Assembly: GCF_005771675.1 (NCBI RefSeq)
Contig: NZ_VAJM01000016.1
Location: forward strand, 111,275 to 175,274
Source: Hymenobacter jeollabukensis
GTDB taxonomy: Bacteria > Bacteroidota > Bacteroidia > Cytophagales > Hymenobacteraceae
Length of the DNA: 64,000 bases
Reading direction: 5' to 3'
Of the stretch, positions 35,714-44,957 are shown piece by piece; the stretch's first letter is position 1, and each line of letters starts with the position of its first letter. The position numbers and the translations under genes were made by a program. The notes below the pieces were generated by a model. That model did not search any database, had not been told where the DNA came from, and worked only from the letters and a program-made list of their open reading frames with translations.

Positions 35714-36631
35714 TTATTGGAAGGAGTTGCTCAGCGCGTTCATGGAGGCCGACAGCATCTTGTCGCGGTAGACGGCTTCGGCAGCCTGCGTAGCCGGCCC
35801 TTTGCTGGAGGCCTGCGCGAGCAGGTCGTTGGCCTGGCCGCGCAGGCGGTTGGCTTCCATCAAGCTGTTTTGCGCGTTGTTGAGCGAGTTCAGGCGTTCG
35901 GCCTCGGTCATCTTGTAGCGCCCCTCGTTTTTGAGGGTAGCCTGCGTTTCCGCCGCTTGCGCCGTCATTTCGTCGGCGATGCGCTGGTAATCAAACGCCT
36001 GCTGGATCTGGGCTTTCTGCTGCATGTTTTCCAGCGCGAGGCCGGCCAGGGCAGTTTCCTGCCCGGCCGTCTGCACCTGCTGGAACGTTTTGCGCGAGGA
36101 CGTGCCGGCCTGGAACTGGTTGAAGATGCCGGCCACCGTTTGAATGTCGGACGTGCCCCGGGTAGCCAGGGCCGTCTGCAGGCGGGCAGCGCGGCTCACC
36201 GAGGGAAACAGGGTGGTAAGCCCGCCTTTGGTGGCGGTCAGATCCAGCGCCGTGTTGAGCAGCTGCGGTACGTTGGCGAGCTTCAGGTCGCGGATGCTGG
36301 CCACCTTCTTCAGGTCGTTCTGAATGGTGTTTTGCAGGTCCAGCGCGTCCGAGGTCAGGTTTTTGACTTCCGAGCTGATGTCGCGGATGCGGCTCGAAAT
36401 GTCCTTCGCCGTGGTGGCCACGGTGTAGGCGTCCCGCACAACCTGGTAGTTCTGCAGGGTCTTGACCCAGTCGGCCGCCTTTTTGGCGAATTCGCCAACC
36501 TGCACGGCGATGTGCGGAACGTCGGTGGTCAGAAACTGGGCTTGCGCCGTGGGCGGCGGGGCCAGCATGAGGGCGACGATCAAACCGCCGACGAGGCCCT
36601 TGAGCGCGAGTGCTTTTGCATTCATGGTCAT
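35714..36631 (-). CDS. VirB5/TraI-like (DUF4141-type) conjugation protein
   Basis: 305 residues from ATG 36631. A signal peptide (LVGGLIVALMLAPPPTAQAQ) is followed by almost entirely helical, Gln- and Ala-rich sequence (IAVQVGEFAKKAADWVKTLQNYQVVRDAYTVATTAKDISSRI; LENMQQKAQIQQAFDYQRIADEMTAQAAETQATLKNEG). This is the pattern of periplasmic VirB5-type pilus-tip proteins and of DUF4141 proteins, called TraI in Bacteroides elements. It lies between TraM and TraO, not next to TraJ as in the CTnDOT order. Confidence 0.65.
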   Translation of the reverse strand: MTMNAKALALKGLVGGLIVALMLAPPPTAQAQFLTTDVPHIAVQVGEFAKKAADWVKTLQNYQVVRDAYTVATTAKDISSRIRDISSEVKNLTSDALDLQNTIQNDLKKVASIRDLKLANVPQLLNTALDLTATKGGLTTLFPSVSRAARLQTALATRGTSDIQTVAGIFNQFQAGTSSRKTFQQVQTAGQETALAGLALENMQQKAQIQQAFDYQRIADEMTAQAAETQATLKNEGRYKMTEAERLNSLNNAQNSLMEANRLRGQANDLLAQASSKGPATQAAEAVYRDKMLSASMNALSNSFQ

Positions 36632-36656
36632 AGAGGTAGGGGTTGAAGTGAAAGAA

Positions 36657-38198
36657 TTAGTATCCACTTCCGGCGCGCGTCTGGCCGTTGTAGCCCCCGA
36701 TGCCCTGACCCGCCATGAACGGGCTTTGGAACGGGTTGCCGTCCTGCCCGGTCGGCCCACCAGCAGCCGCCCGAGCCGGAGCCGCGGAGGCCCCAGACGC
36801 TTTAGAAGTGGTAATCAACACGGGGTAGCCATCAGGAAGCAGCACCTCACGGAGCTTGCGCCCGCCTTGCGGCAGGCGTTGGATCATGGCCGTGCCCATG
36901 CGGCCGGCAATGCCCAGGGGAGAATTAGCCGCGGACACGGAGCGGTCGATAGCCGCCGACAGCTCCGCCGTGCCCGACTGCTGCATGCCGGAGGCAATGC
37001 CCACCCCGCCTTCCGGCTTAGGGCGCTTTTCCGGGTCAATCATGATGCCCGGCATGTAGTTGTAGTTGAACACCTCGGCTTTCACCCGGTAAGGGCCCAT
37101 GCGGTCGATGCTCAGCGCGACGCGGTTGGATTCCACCGACGCCACGGCGGCAAACACCATGTTGCGCGGGTACACCACGCCGCCAATGGTGGCATCTTCG
37201 GAGAGGCGCAGCAACACGACCGAACCGGTGCGCACCTGCTGGTGGCCATTGATCAGGCAGCGGAAAAACACGTCGGGCGTGAGCACCTGCTCCATGTCTT
37301 CTTCCGGGTCGGCGTTGGAGCCGCGAAACTTGACGGTGTTAAAGCCGTCCATGCCCGGCACGTACTGCAGCCCGGCTTTCACGTTCGGGTCCACGTTGTG
37401 CGGCCGGTCCAGGGGCCGGAAGCGCCGGCCCGTCATCTTCTCGTAGCTCTGCTGCACGGCCACGCCGGCGCCGGCCAGCAGCTCGTTAACGTCGTCGTTG
37501 GTCTCAAACGGCGTTCCGTCCTTATCCCGCGTCGGCCGCGGCCGTTCCTTCGGGGCGGCCGAGGGGCCGGCGCCGCCGCCCACAAATCCCGAAGAGCCGG
37601 CCGAGTAGGCCCGCGAGCGGTACACCGTTTCGCGGCGCTGGGTGTACTGGCCAGTGGACGGGTCGCGCCGCGTGACCATGACGGTATCCGTGTTGCGCCG
37701 GCGGGCTTCCCGCACGTACTCGTCACGAATCATGTTCTGCTGCGCCCGCTTTTGCTGCTGCTCTTCGCGCTGGGCGCGGCGCATGGCCGCTACGCCTACC
37801 GTATCGTTGTAGCCGACGGCCAGTTGTTGTTGCTGCAGCAGCTCGTCGGGGCCCAGCTTTTCGGCCTGGTAGCGGGCCGAGGCCTCGTCCATGGCTTTCT
37901 GATCGAGCGCGTCCGTCGGCGCGGCCGGGTCCGCGATGACGGGGCTGCTCACCACCTGGCCCATGCTGTTGGTCGAACCGGCGATACCTGGGGCAGCATT
38001 CTGCGCTTCGGCTTCCGCCATCCAGATCCAGGCGCCCCCGGCCAGCATAATCAGGGCGCACAGCGCCCCGAAAATGTACATTTTGTTCTTCAGCGCCCAG
38101 GCGCCCCAGTCCTTGCGGACCGGGGCACCAGCTGCGGCGACGGGTTGCTCGGCGGCCTCATCGAGGCTGTCCACCGGCTGAGTGGGTTTGTCGGTCAT
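36657..38198 (-). CDS. traM: TraM (VirB10-like) conjugation protein
   Basis: 513 residues. A cytoplasmic N-terminus with a Pro-rich start is followed by one membrane helix (MYIFGALCALIMLAGGAWIWM, about residues 40-60), a long flexible Gln/Arg-rich periplasmic stretch, and a C-terminal beta domain with TGSVVLLRLSEDATIGGVVYPRNMVFAAVASVESNRVALSIDRM and YNYMPGIMIDP. This is the VirB10/TraM build that spans inner membrane to outer-membrane core. The Bacteroidetes TraM annotation is well supported by the C-terminal motifs. Confidence 0.85.
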   Translation of the reverse strand: MTDKPTQPVDSLDEAAEQPVAAAGAPVRKDWGAWALKNKMYIFGALCALIMLAGGAWIWMAEAEAQNAAPGIAGSTNSMGQVVSSPVIADPAAPTDALDQKAMDEASARYQAEKLGPDELLQQQQLAVGYNDTVGVAAMRRAQREEQQQKRAQQNMIRDEYVREARRRNTDTVMVTRRDPSTGQYTQRRETVYRSRAYSAGSSGFVGGGAGPSAAPKERPRPTRDKDGTPFETNDDVNELLAGAGVAVQQSYEKMTGRRFRPLDRPHNVDPNVKAGLQYVPGMDGFNTVKFRGSNADPEEDMEQVLTPDVFFRCLINGHQQVRTGSVVLLRLSEDATIGGVVYPRNMVFAAVASVESNRVALSIDRMGPYRVKAEVFNYNYMPGIMIDPEKRPKPEGGVGIASGMQQSGTAELSAAIDRSVSAANSPLGIAGRMGTAMIQRLPQGGRKLREVLLPDGYPVLITTSKASGASAAPARAAAGGPTGQDGNPFQSPFMAGQGIGGYNGQTRAGSGY

Positions 38199-38208
38199 GC
38201 TGGGCAGG

Positions 38209-39324
38209 CTAGAAGGTGGAGGCCGTGTTGATGACGTGGCTGGGAATCGGCAGCGTCAGGGCGCGGGCGCCGTTCAGCTCCCGCAGGTCTACCTGCAGGT
38301 GGCCCTGATCGGTAGCGGCAAACAGGGGCACGGCGTAGTACAGGTAACCGGTGCTGTTGCCCTTGATGACCTGGTTGGCGTGCCCGCCGCTCGGGGCCAG
38401 GGGCCGCCGGGCCTGGTTCTTTTTCTTACCCAGGAAGCGGCGCTTGCTGTTTTCTACCAAGGCGAAGTCCACAAAATCGACGTTGTAGTCGATGCTGCTG
38501 TTGTTGATGACCTTGAAGCGCAGGTAAGTGAAATCCTTGTCGTTGCGCACATTGGCCAGTGACAAGGCGAGCTTGTTGTCGAGCACGGCCACGGCCTGGT
38601 GCTCTTCGCGGTAGAGGTCCAGGCGGCGCAGCTTGGCGTTGATGAATGCCTTTTTGCGGGCGTCCTTGTCCATTGCCAAGGCATTTTCAGGGCCGACGCC
38701 CTGGCTTTGGTCCGGCATGATGGCCCCGCCCAGGTTGGCCGTACCCGACGCCGAGGCGCTGGCGTTTCCGCCCGCGCCGGCGGGCGGGTTCATGCTGCCG
38801 GGTTTGCTGAAGTCGTAGAGCGTGAGCACCGGCCGGCGCACCGTCACCAGGCGGCCCATCCAGTACTTGCTGCCGAAGCGCACCAGAATGGGCGTAGGCG
38901 GGGCTTTCTTGGAACGGGCCCGCACGAACACGGCGTTGGCCTCGATCTTGACGAGGTAGTTATCCATCATCCCCACATCGACCAAGCTTACTCCGCCGGC
39001 GAATACCAAGTAGGTCGTGGAGCTGTCCGACACGGCCACGTCGATCAGCGGTGCCTGCGCACCGAACGGGCCGGGTGCTTCCGGCGGAGCCAGGCGCGTA
39101 ATGGTGTAGTGCTGGCCGGTGGAGGTATAGCCGCCCTGGTGAACACCCGGGGGCAGCGGCGCCGGCGCCGGGGCGGGCTGCAGTAGCGAGTCCGGCAGCG
39201 TCAGGGCCTGGCGGCGGCCGCGGAACAGGCCGAAGCCTTGGCCGTAGCTGGTAAGGGCCAGCAGGCTCAGCAGCGGCAGCAGCAACAGGCGGGCGCGGGA
39301 GGCGCGGGATACAGTAAACAACAT
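38209..39324 (-). CDS. traN: TraN (DUF4138, VirB9-like) conjugation protein
   Basis: 371 residues with a signal peptide (LLLLPLLSLLALTSYGQ). The signature region YLRFKVINNSSIDYNVDFVDFALVENSKRRFLGKKKNQARRPLAP matches DUF4138/TraN. Upstream is the TYLVFAGGVSLVDVG strand and EANAVFVRARS. It would form part of the outer-membrane core with TraM and TraO. It lies upstream of TraM in the transcript, the reverse of the usual M-N order. Confidence 0.88.
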   Translation of the reverse strand: MLFTVSRASRARLLLLPLLSLLALTSYGQGFGLFRGRRQALTLPDSLLQPAPAPAPLPPGVHQGGYTSTGQHYTITRLAPPEAPGPFGAQAPLIDVAVSDSSTTYLVFAGGVSLVDVGMMDNYLVKIEANAVFVRARSKKAPPTPILVRFGSKYWMGRLVTVRRPVLTLYDFSKPGSMNPPAGAGGNASASASGTANLGGAIMPDQSQGVGPENALAMDKDARKKAFINAKLRRLDLYREEHQAVAVLDNKLALSLANVRNDKDFTYLRFKVINNSSIDYNVDFVDFALVENSKRRFLGKKKNQARRPLAPSGGHANQVIKGNSTGYLYYAVPLFAATDQGHLQVDLRELNGARALTLPIPSHVINTASTF

Positions 39325-39349
39325 ATGCGTAGAGGAATGAACGAGGTGG

Positions 39350-40066
39350 TTATTGCGCTTCCGTGCCGGCCTGCGCCGCGGCGGCGCCGGCTTTGGCGCG
39401 GGCCAGGTCCTCGGCGTCGCGCCGGGCCTGGTCTTCGAGAATCTGCTTCTCGGCCTTCGACATGCCCGGGTTGTAGAGGAAGTAGTCGAAGCTGGTCAGG
39501 ATGACACCGAAGGGGTTTTTGTTGCTGCGGTTGGTTTCCGCGAAGCGGAAGGAGCAGCCCATCGGCGTGGGTTGGCTTTGCCGGTCGCCCACGAAAGCGC
39601 GTTGGCGCAAGTAGAGCCGGCCCGACTTGGGCCGGGAGTGCGAGTCAATCACGATGCTGTCAATCGTAATCGAGGTGCGGGCGCCAAACTTGGTGTAGTT
39701 GCCCAGCACGTCGCCCTTTTTAAAGCCGTCGTAGATGCGCCGGCCCCCCATCTCATCGATGAGCGGAAGGGCCATGTTCAGGTTGTCCTTGAACGTGTAC
39801 TGATCGTGCTGAAACATGTACTGGGCGAAGGTTCGCACCAGGTTGCGCAGCTCGAAGTCGGTGTGTTCCTCGGGATTGGCGGCCAGCGCCGCTTGCGTGC
39901 CCTGGGAGCCCACGACGTACACGCGCTGGCCCACCGAGCCGTAGGCGTACATCACCAGGCCGCCGGCTGCCAAGCAGACGACCAGGGCCAGGCCAATAGC
40001 GCCCAGCGCGATGTTGCGCATGGAAGAATAAGAAGTACTCAGGTTTTTAATGCTGTCCGTTGCCAT
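39350..40066 (-). CDS. traK: TraK (VirB8-like) conjugation protein
   Basis: 238 residues: a short cytoplasmic N-terminus, one membrane helix (NIALGAIGLALVVCLAAGGLVMYAY), then a periplasmic alpha/beta domain with TDFELRNLVRTFAQYMFQHDQYTFKDNLNMALPLID and NPFGVILTSFDYFLYN. These match Bacteroidetes TraK, a VirB8-like assembly factor. The C-terminal tail is Ala-rich and charged. Confidence 0.85.
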   Translation of the reverse strand: MATDSIKNLSTSYSSMRNIALGAIGLALVVCLAAGGLVMYAYGSVGQRVYVVGSQGTQAALAANPEEHTDFELRNLVRTFAQYMFQHDQYTFKDNLNMALPLIDEMGGRRIYDGFKKGDVLGNYTKFGARTSITIDSIVIDSHSRPKSGRLYLRQRAFVGDRQSQPTPMGCSFRFAETNRSNKNPFGVILTSFDYFLYNPGMSKAEKQILEDQARRDAEDLARAKAGAAAAQAGTEAQ

Positions 40067-40121
40067 TGTAAAAGCTGAAGAGAGGAGTTGATGAAATGAG
40101 AAAAAGGCCCGCCCTTTCCCC

Positions 40122-40796
40122 CTACCGCCCCTTGCGGCGGGGGGGCGTAACCGGGGCCGGCGACTGGCCAGCGGCCGGCAGCCGGGCCGGAATCAGGAGT
40201 TTGGTGTAGCCCGTATCGCCCGGCAGCAGGCCGGGGTAGGGATGCAGTGCCACGAAACCCGGCAGGCCGCTTTCGTAGACCAGCAGCGTGCCGCGCACCG
40301 AGAACGTGTCGCCCACGGCCACCACGCGGGCCAGGCCGGCGGGGCGGGGCTCCCGGGCGTCTACCAGCACCAGCTGCCACACCCCGTTGCCGGTAGCCTT
40401 GATGCCCATTGGCTGCCGGTAGGTGTTCAGGTTGCGCAGCGTCACGCGGTAGGGCACACGCCACGCGGCCAGGCGGTAGGCCGGGCCGCTCATCCCGGCC
40501 CAGGCGTAGCCCGGCTCCGGGTTCACGGGCGCCACCACGCGCCCGGGCAGCGGCAGCAGCGGCTGCGGCTGGCCCTCGCCGGCGCGCACGGCCACCAGAC
40601 TGCGCGGGGCCATGTCGGGCAACAGGTAGCGAAACAGCGAGTCCAGGGCCACGGCGCGCAGCGGGCCGCGCGGGGCCTGCGTCCGGTTGGGCAGCGTGTT
40701 GAGCAGCTGCTGGTGCGCCCAGGGCTGCGGGGTTTGCGCCGCCAGCGGCAGGCCGGCCAGCAGCAGTCCGGCCAGTACGGGCACGGTAGGTTTCAT
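40122..40796 (-). CDS. Exported hypothetical protein of the tra operon
   Basis: 224 residues from ATG 40796, with a signal peptide (MKPTVPVLAGLLLAGLPLAAQ). The mature part is beta-rich: RVPYRVTLRNLNTYRQPMGIKATGNGVWQLVLVDA and GDTFSVRGTLLVYESGLPGFVALHPYPGL. The C-terminus is basic and Pro-rich. It has the location of a T4SS periplasmic component, between TraJ and TraK, but I recognise no family. It could be a lineage-specific core-complex or pilot-like protein. Confidence 0.6.
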   Translation of the reverse strand: MKPTVPVLAGLLLAGLPLAAQTPQPWAHQQLLNTLPNRTQAPRGPLRAVALDSLFRYLLPDMAPRSLVAVRAGEGQPQPLLPLPGRVVAPVNPEPGYAWAGMSGPAYRLAAWRVPYRVTLRNLNTYRQPMGIKATGNGVWQLVLVDAREPRPAGLARVVAVGDTFSVRGTLLVYESGLPGFVALHPYPGLLPGDTGYTKLLIPARLPAAGQSPAPVTPPRRKGR

Positions 40797-40845
40797 AGCA
40801 AGGATGGTAGGGCGGCCCGGCCGTCCAGGAGCCGGGCCGCAAGGG

Positions 40846-42009
40846 TTAGAAAGTGGACGAGGCAGCGACGCGCGGCACGTTGGTTGTCGGCGGGGCGGCC
40901 ATTGGCGGCGGCGCCGCGGCCGGCGCGGGTCCGGCAGAGCCGCCGTCGCTCGGGGCACTAGCGCCCCCGCCGCTGCCCCCGCTGCCCGATGCGGCGGAAC
41001 GGGCGGTCTGCAGCAGGCGGCCGGCGGCCCCGGCTACCCCGCCGCCGCCCGGAGCGGCTACCTGCGTGGCCGTACCCGCGATGGAGGCGGCCATGCCGGC
41101 TACCGAGCCGATGAAGCCCTGCACGGCGGAGCCGCCGATGACCAGCGACGTCAGGTAGGGGGCCATGATGTAGAGGATGACGAAAATCAAGCACGCCACC
41201 ATGTATTCCCCGCTGCGCTGGGCCGAAGCCACCGGGTTGGTCATCTGCGAAATGGCTGTGCCCGATACTTTGGCGGCGGTGTAGCCGTCGAACAGCAGAT
41301 CCAGGATGGCAAACGTGACCGACCAGAGCTGCACGCTGATGAAGTTCTGCAGCCAGTTTTTCGCCAGCCCCGAAAACGCCGGAATGGCCGACAGGGTAAT
41401 GGCAATCGGACCAGCCACGAACAGGAAGCCCAGGGCGAACATCCGTATGAAATACATGATGTTGCGAATGAGCATGATGGTGCCCTGCGTGAAAAAGCGA
41501 ATCAGCAGCGACTCCAGGCTGAAGGTGGTAATGGCGTCGTAGGCGTTCTTGAACTGCTGCATGGATTGCTCCACCAGCTGCGTCATGGTCAGGTCGCCGT
41601 TTACCACCGCGTTCGGGTCGGCCAGCGTGGGCGTCGGGTCGGCCAGGCGCTCGATGAACTGGTAGGCCGAAGAGCCGTTCAGCGGCGCCCGGATGATGGT
41701 CGTAACGGCGCCGAGCCCGTCGCCGATCAGCGGCACCAGCGAGCGGTAGCTAGTAAGCAGAATGAAGACGAAGATGAGCCGGAAGATGGGGCTCAGGTCG
41801 ATCTGCAAGGAGCCTGACTGCAGGTAGCCACGGCAGATGGTGTACGTGAGCGTAATCATCATCATGATGGGCAGGATCTGATTGCGACACATCGCCAGGA
41901 CCGTGCGGGCCGCGTTGTAAGCGGCCTGCGACATTTCTGGTTGCAGGTCGGAGCCCCCGATACCGAGGACGAGCAGCAGTGGCTGCTGCAGGGTCAGGGC
42001 CGTGCTCAT
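40846..42009 (-). CDS. traJ: TraJ (VirB6/TrbL-like) inner-membrane conjugation protein
   Basis: 387 residues with at least six membrane segments (ILPIMMMITLTYTICRGYLQ; FRLIFVFILLTSYRSLVPLIG; IMLIRNIMYFIRMFALGFLFVAGPIAITLSAI; ISVQLWSVTFAILDLLFDG; YMVACLIFVILYIMAPYLTSLVIGG) and a Gly/Ala/Ser/Pro-rich tail. This is the VirB6/TrbL-like polytopic channel component, called TraJ in Bacteroidetes. It overlaps the end of TraG by 4 nt. Confidence 0.83.
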   Translation of the reverse strand: MSTALTLQQPLLLVLGIGGSDLQPEMSQAAYNAARTVLAMCRNQILPIMMMITLTYTICRGYLQSGSLQIDLSPIFRLIFVFILLTSYRSLVPLIGDGLGAVTTIIRAPLNGSSAYQFIERLADPTPTLADPNAVVNGDLTMTQLVEQSMQQFKNAYDAITTFSLESLLIRFFTQGTIMLIRNIMYFIRMFALGFLFVAGPIAITLSAIPAFSGLAKNWLQNFISVQLWSVTFAILDLLFDGYTAAKVSGTAISQMTNPVASAQRSGEYMVACLIFVILYIMAPYLTSLVIGGSAVQGFIGSVAGMAASIAGTATQVAAPGGGGVAGAAGRLLQTARSAASGSGGSGGGASAPSDGGSAGPAPAAAPPPMAAPPTTNVPRVAASSTF

Positions 42010-44648
42010 GGGTGCACCTTGCCGGCTTGTAAGTCTTCCACGAACACGTCGACGGCAACCGGCAATTGGTTCTCAAAGACCAGGTCGTACAGCAGCTCCC
42101 CGTTTTGCGGGTCGCGCTTCTGCTTGCCGTTGGCGTCGCGCTGGGGCACCGGGCGGGCAAACTGATACTGTTTTACCAGGTCGTTGAGGTAGTTGCGCTC
42201 ATAGGGCTTGGAGCTGAGGATGGCGTTCATCTGGGGCGCCGCTTCGAGCACGAATACTTTGGCGTTGCTGCCCTTCTTGATGAAGAATTCCCGGTAGGTA
42301 CCGCCGGACCGCATGGAGGCAATCAGCGACATTTCATGGGGCGTGAAGCCCAGCGGCGCGGCCAACTGGTTCCACTCCGCTTCGGATTGGTGCAGCAGGA
42401 TGATTTTGGTGGCCGAGTTGGTGATGAGCGTCTTGCCGATGGGCGACTTGACAATCTCATCGATGCCCTGCGTGATGATGCCGATGCTGCCATTCGTTTT
42501 GCGAATGGTGCGGTACATATTCTCGATGAAGTCCTGCAGCGAGCCGCTGAGCATGCTCCAGGCCTCGTCCATGAGGATGTACTTGACGTCCTTTTTGTAC
42601 TTGAAAAAGAGGTCGAGCGACAGTTCGGTGATAAGCATGGCCACCACCGGGTAGAGGGTAGCGTCCGCTTTCACCTTGTCCATGTCGAAGCAGATCAGCG
42701 GGTAGTCCGACAGGTCCCGGTCCCGTTTGGCGTTGAGCACCTTCGCGTAGCGGCCCCCGGTCACGTAGTCGGAGAGCACCAGGAAAAACTCGTTCATGTT
42801 CACGAACGTGATATCCTTCTGGTACTGGCGCTGCCGGGTGGCCAGCCCCTCATCTTCCGCCGAGAGCTGCATCATGGCCTCGTGCGTGGCCTGCACGTAG
42901 CGGTAGAAGCCTTCCAGGCCGGGGAAGGCCTCGCCTTCCTTGCCCAGGTTCGGCTGCTCGTTCAAGTGGGCGTAGTAGCCATCCAGGAAGCGCGAGAGAA
43001 TGGTCTGCTCGGCCTTCTGCAGCACCGTGTCCTTGGTATGCTTCCAGAGCGTGGCCAGCAGGGCCAGGTGGAAGTTTTTCTTGTTGCTGATTTCTTCCCC
43101 CCGCTCGTTTACGGCCTCGTTGTAGAGCCAGCGCCCGTCGCTGTTGCGCGGCACGAAGAAGGGGTTAAACTCAATCGGATTGGCCGGGTCGTACGTGAAG
43201 TAGCAGTTTTCAAAGTCGGCGCCCGTGAGCGACTGCACCACGTTGCGGTAGGAGCCGCCCACGTCGATGATGATTTGCCGCGCGCCGGATTCGAAACGCT
43301 GAATGATGAAATTGCCCATCGTGTACGACTTGCCCGAGCCCGAGGGGCCAATCGTGATGGAATTCTGGTTGTTCTGGGTCGTGTCGAAGAGGTTCACGCG
43401 CACCAGGTTGCGGAACCGGTCGCAGATGTACTCCCCGCTGCGCTCCGGCCGGTAGGTCGTGGTCCAGTGCACGTAGCAGCTGGCCCGGTCGGACGAGAGC
43501 GGTATCCAGCGGTCGGGAATCTGGAAGGCGTTGCCCGGCAGCGCCCCGAAAAACAGCGGCAGCGTCAGGAAGCTCTCGACGACAGCCTCGGAGTCGTACA
43601 TGCCGCGCAGCGCGGCCGACGCCTTTTCCAGGTTGTTTTGCCGGCGCACGTCGTCGGTATCCCATACCAGGCAGGAAAGGTGCAGGTCCACCAGTTGCTT
43701 GTTGCCGTTGCGCACGTCGAGCGACAGCTCTTCGATTTCGGCCACGCGCAGCAGGTTGTCCTGGGTGGCCAGCGAGGACAGGGAGCTGTTGAGCTTCCGG
43801 TCCCGGTCCAGCTCATCCAACTTGTCTTTCGTGTCGTGCACCAGCACGGCCTGCGTCAGGATGTGCGGGAACTGCAGGTAGTGGGTCATCGGGAAGAGCA
43901 TGGGCGTCACGACTTTGCTGTCGTTGTGGACCCAGGGATGCACTTCGGTGCCCTGGCCGACCATGCTCACGGCCGATACCTTCCGCTCGCCCACGGCCAG
44001 CGTGCCGATTTCATTGACCATCTCCCGCGCGAGGTGCTTGGGCTGGTCGGCAAATTCCAGGTTGAAGTACTGCAGGTAGAGCTGCTGCACTTCCTGTTCG
44101 TTGAGGCGTTCGAGCGTGACGCCCGGCACGGCGCGCAGGGTCTCTTTGAACTCGGAGGCGGCCCGCTCGGCCAGCTCCATGCTCTTGACGACGGTGGCAA
44201 ACCGGTTTTCCCCCAGCAGGTCGCCGGCGCGGTTCACCAGGGCGTTGAGGGCGTTGGTGCGGCGCGGCGCTTTGGCTTTTTTCGCGTCCGACGTCGGCGC
44301 GGCGGCGAAGCTTAAGAACACGTAGGATTGGTGGTAGAGCACCAGCCGCTCCCCGAAGAAACGGCCCATCCGGTTGTTGAAATACGCGCCCTCGCGCATC
44401 TGGTGCTGGTAGGGCTTGTCGTAGTACACATCCGTTTTCTGGAACACCGCCCCGACGGGCAACGACTTGAGCGCGGCAATGAAGGCCGCGTGCGAAGCCG
44501 AGTAGGCATCCCCGTCCCACTGTTCCATTTCGGCCGCGTGGAGGCGGAAGCCTATGCTTACCCGGCCATCTTTCAGGATGACTTTATCGTCTTCGAACTT
44601 GAAAACGGGGTTAGCTCCGGTCAGCGGAGCGCTTTTTACTTTTTTCAT
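42006..44648 (-). CDS. traG: TraG (VirB4-like) conjugation ATPase
   Basis: 880 residues. Walker A is ITIGPSGSGKSYTMGN (Gly434 to Ser441) and Walker B is VKYILMDEAWSML, followed by ENMYRTIRKTNGSIGIITQGIDE, a typical VirB4 C-terminal core. The N-terminal half (DGRVSIGFRLHAAEMEQWD) is the usual family domain. It drives assembly of the T4SS and pilus at the inner membrane. The name follows Bacteroides usage, in which TraG is VirB4-like and not the VirD4-type TraG of IncP plasmids. Its start overlaps the TraF gene by 38 nt. Confidence 0.92.
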   Translation of the reverse strand: MKKVKSAPLTGANPVFKFEDDKVILKDGRVSIGFRLHAAEMEQWDGDAYSASHAAFIAALKSLPVGAVFQKTDVYYDKPYQHQMREGAYFNNRMGRFFGERLVLYHQSYVFLSFAAAPTSDAKKAKAPRRTNALNALVNRAGDLLGENRFATVVKSMELAERAASEFKETLRAVPGVTLERLNEQEVQQLYLQYFNLEFADQPKHLAREMVNEIGTLAVGERKVSAVSMVGQGTEVHPWVHNDSKVVTPMLFPMTHYLQFPHILTQAVLVHDTKDKLDELDRDRKLNSSLSSLATQDNLLRVAEIEELSLDVRNGNKQLVDLHLSCLVWDTDDVRRQNNLEKASAALRGMYDSEAVVESFLTLPLFFGALPGNAFQIPDRWIPLSSDRASCYVHWTTTYRPERSGEYICDRFRNLVRVNLFDTTQNNQNSITIGPSGSGKSYTMGNFIIQRFESGARQIIIDVGGSYRNVVQSLTGADFENCYFTYDPANPIEFNPFFVPRNSDGRWLYNEAVNERGEEISNKKNFHLALLATLWKHTKDTVLQKAEQTILSRFLDGYYAHLNEQPNLGKEGEAFPGLEGFYRYVQATHEAMMQLSAEDEGLATRQRQYQKDITFVNMNEFFLVLSDYVTGGRYAKVLNAKRDRDLSDYPLICFDMDKVKADATLYPVVAMLITELSLDLFFKYKKDVKYILMDEAWSMLSGSLQDFIENMYRTIRKTNGSIGIITQGIDEIVKSPIGKTLITNSATKIILLHQSEAEWNQLAAPLGFTPHEMSLIASMRSGGTYREFFIKKGSNAKVFVLEAAPQMNAILSSKPYERNYLNDLVKQYQFARPVPQRDANGKQKRDPQNGELLYDLVFENQLPVAVDVFVEDLQAGKVHP

Positions 44649-44940
44649 GTGGCGTGGGAATCGCCCCCAGCGTCAGGCGCCGGGGTTGTTGGAGGTTGAA
44701 GCTCACGTAGCCCATCAAAAAGCCGGGGGGCTTGTGCTTCGCCAGGTACTTCAAGCCGAAAAACAGGCCCAGCGACGTCAGCAGCAGCACCAAGTAGACC
44801 CAGGCCGGAATGCTTATCACCAGGCCCAGCACGCCGGTCAGCAAGCCGCCGACGATGAGGAGCCCAAAGACGAGGCCCAAATCCTGGATTGCCAATCCGA
44901 GGACTTGGGCCGGTCTTTCAATGCTTTTATAGGTTTGCAT
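44611..44940 (-). CDS. traF: TraF (DUF4133, VirB3-like) conjugation protein
   Basis: 109 residues with two adjacent membrane helices (LGLAIQDLGLVFGLLIVGGLLTGVLGLVISI; WVYLVLLLTSLGLFFGLKYLA) after a short N-terminus (MQTYKSIERPAQVLGL), then HKPPGFLMGYVSFNLQQPRRL. This is the DUF4133/TraF pattern. It overlaps the TraG start and lies just after TraE, as in other Bacteroidetes elements. Confidence 0.85.
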   Translation of the reverse strand: MQTYKSIERPAQVLGLAIQDLGLVFGLLIVGGLLTGVLGLVISIPAWVYLVLLLTSLGLFFGLKYLAKHKPPGFLMGYVSFNLQQPRRLTLGAIPTPHEKSKKRSADRS

Positions 44941-44957
44941 TGAGAGGGTTGAAGTGT

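Noticed and set aside
40846..42009. Naming the 42006 gene TraG as a VirD4 coupling protein
   Set aside because: Its motifs are VirB4-type and it sits between TraF and TraJ; no VirD4-like coupling protein was found in the window.
42066..44315. 749-codon plus-strand open frame opposite the VirB4 gene
   Set aside because: Shadow of TraG/VirB4, which has Walker A and B motifs and overlaps correctly with neighbouring tra genes.
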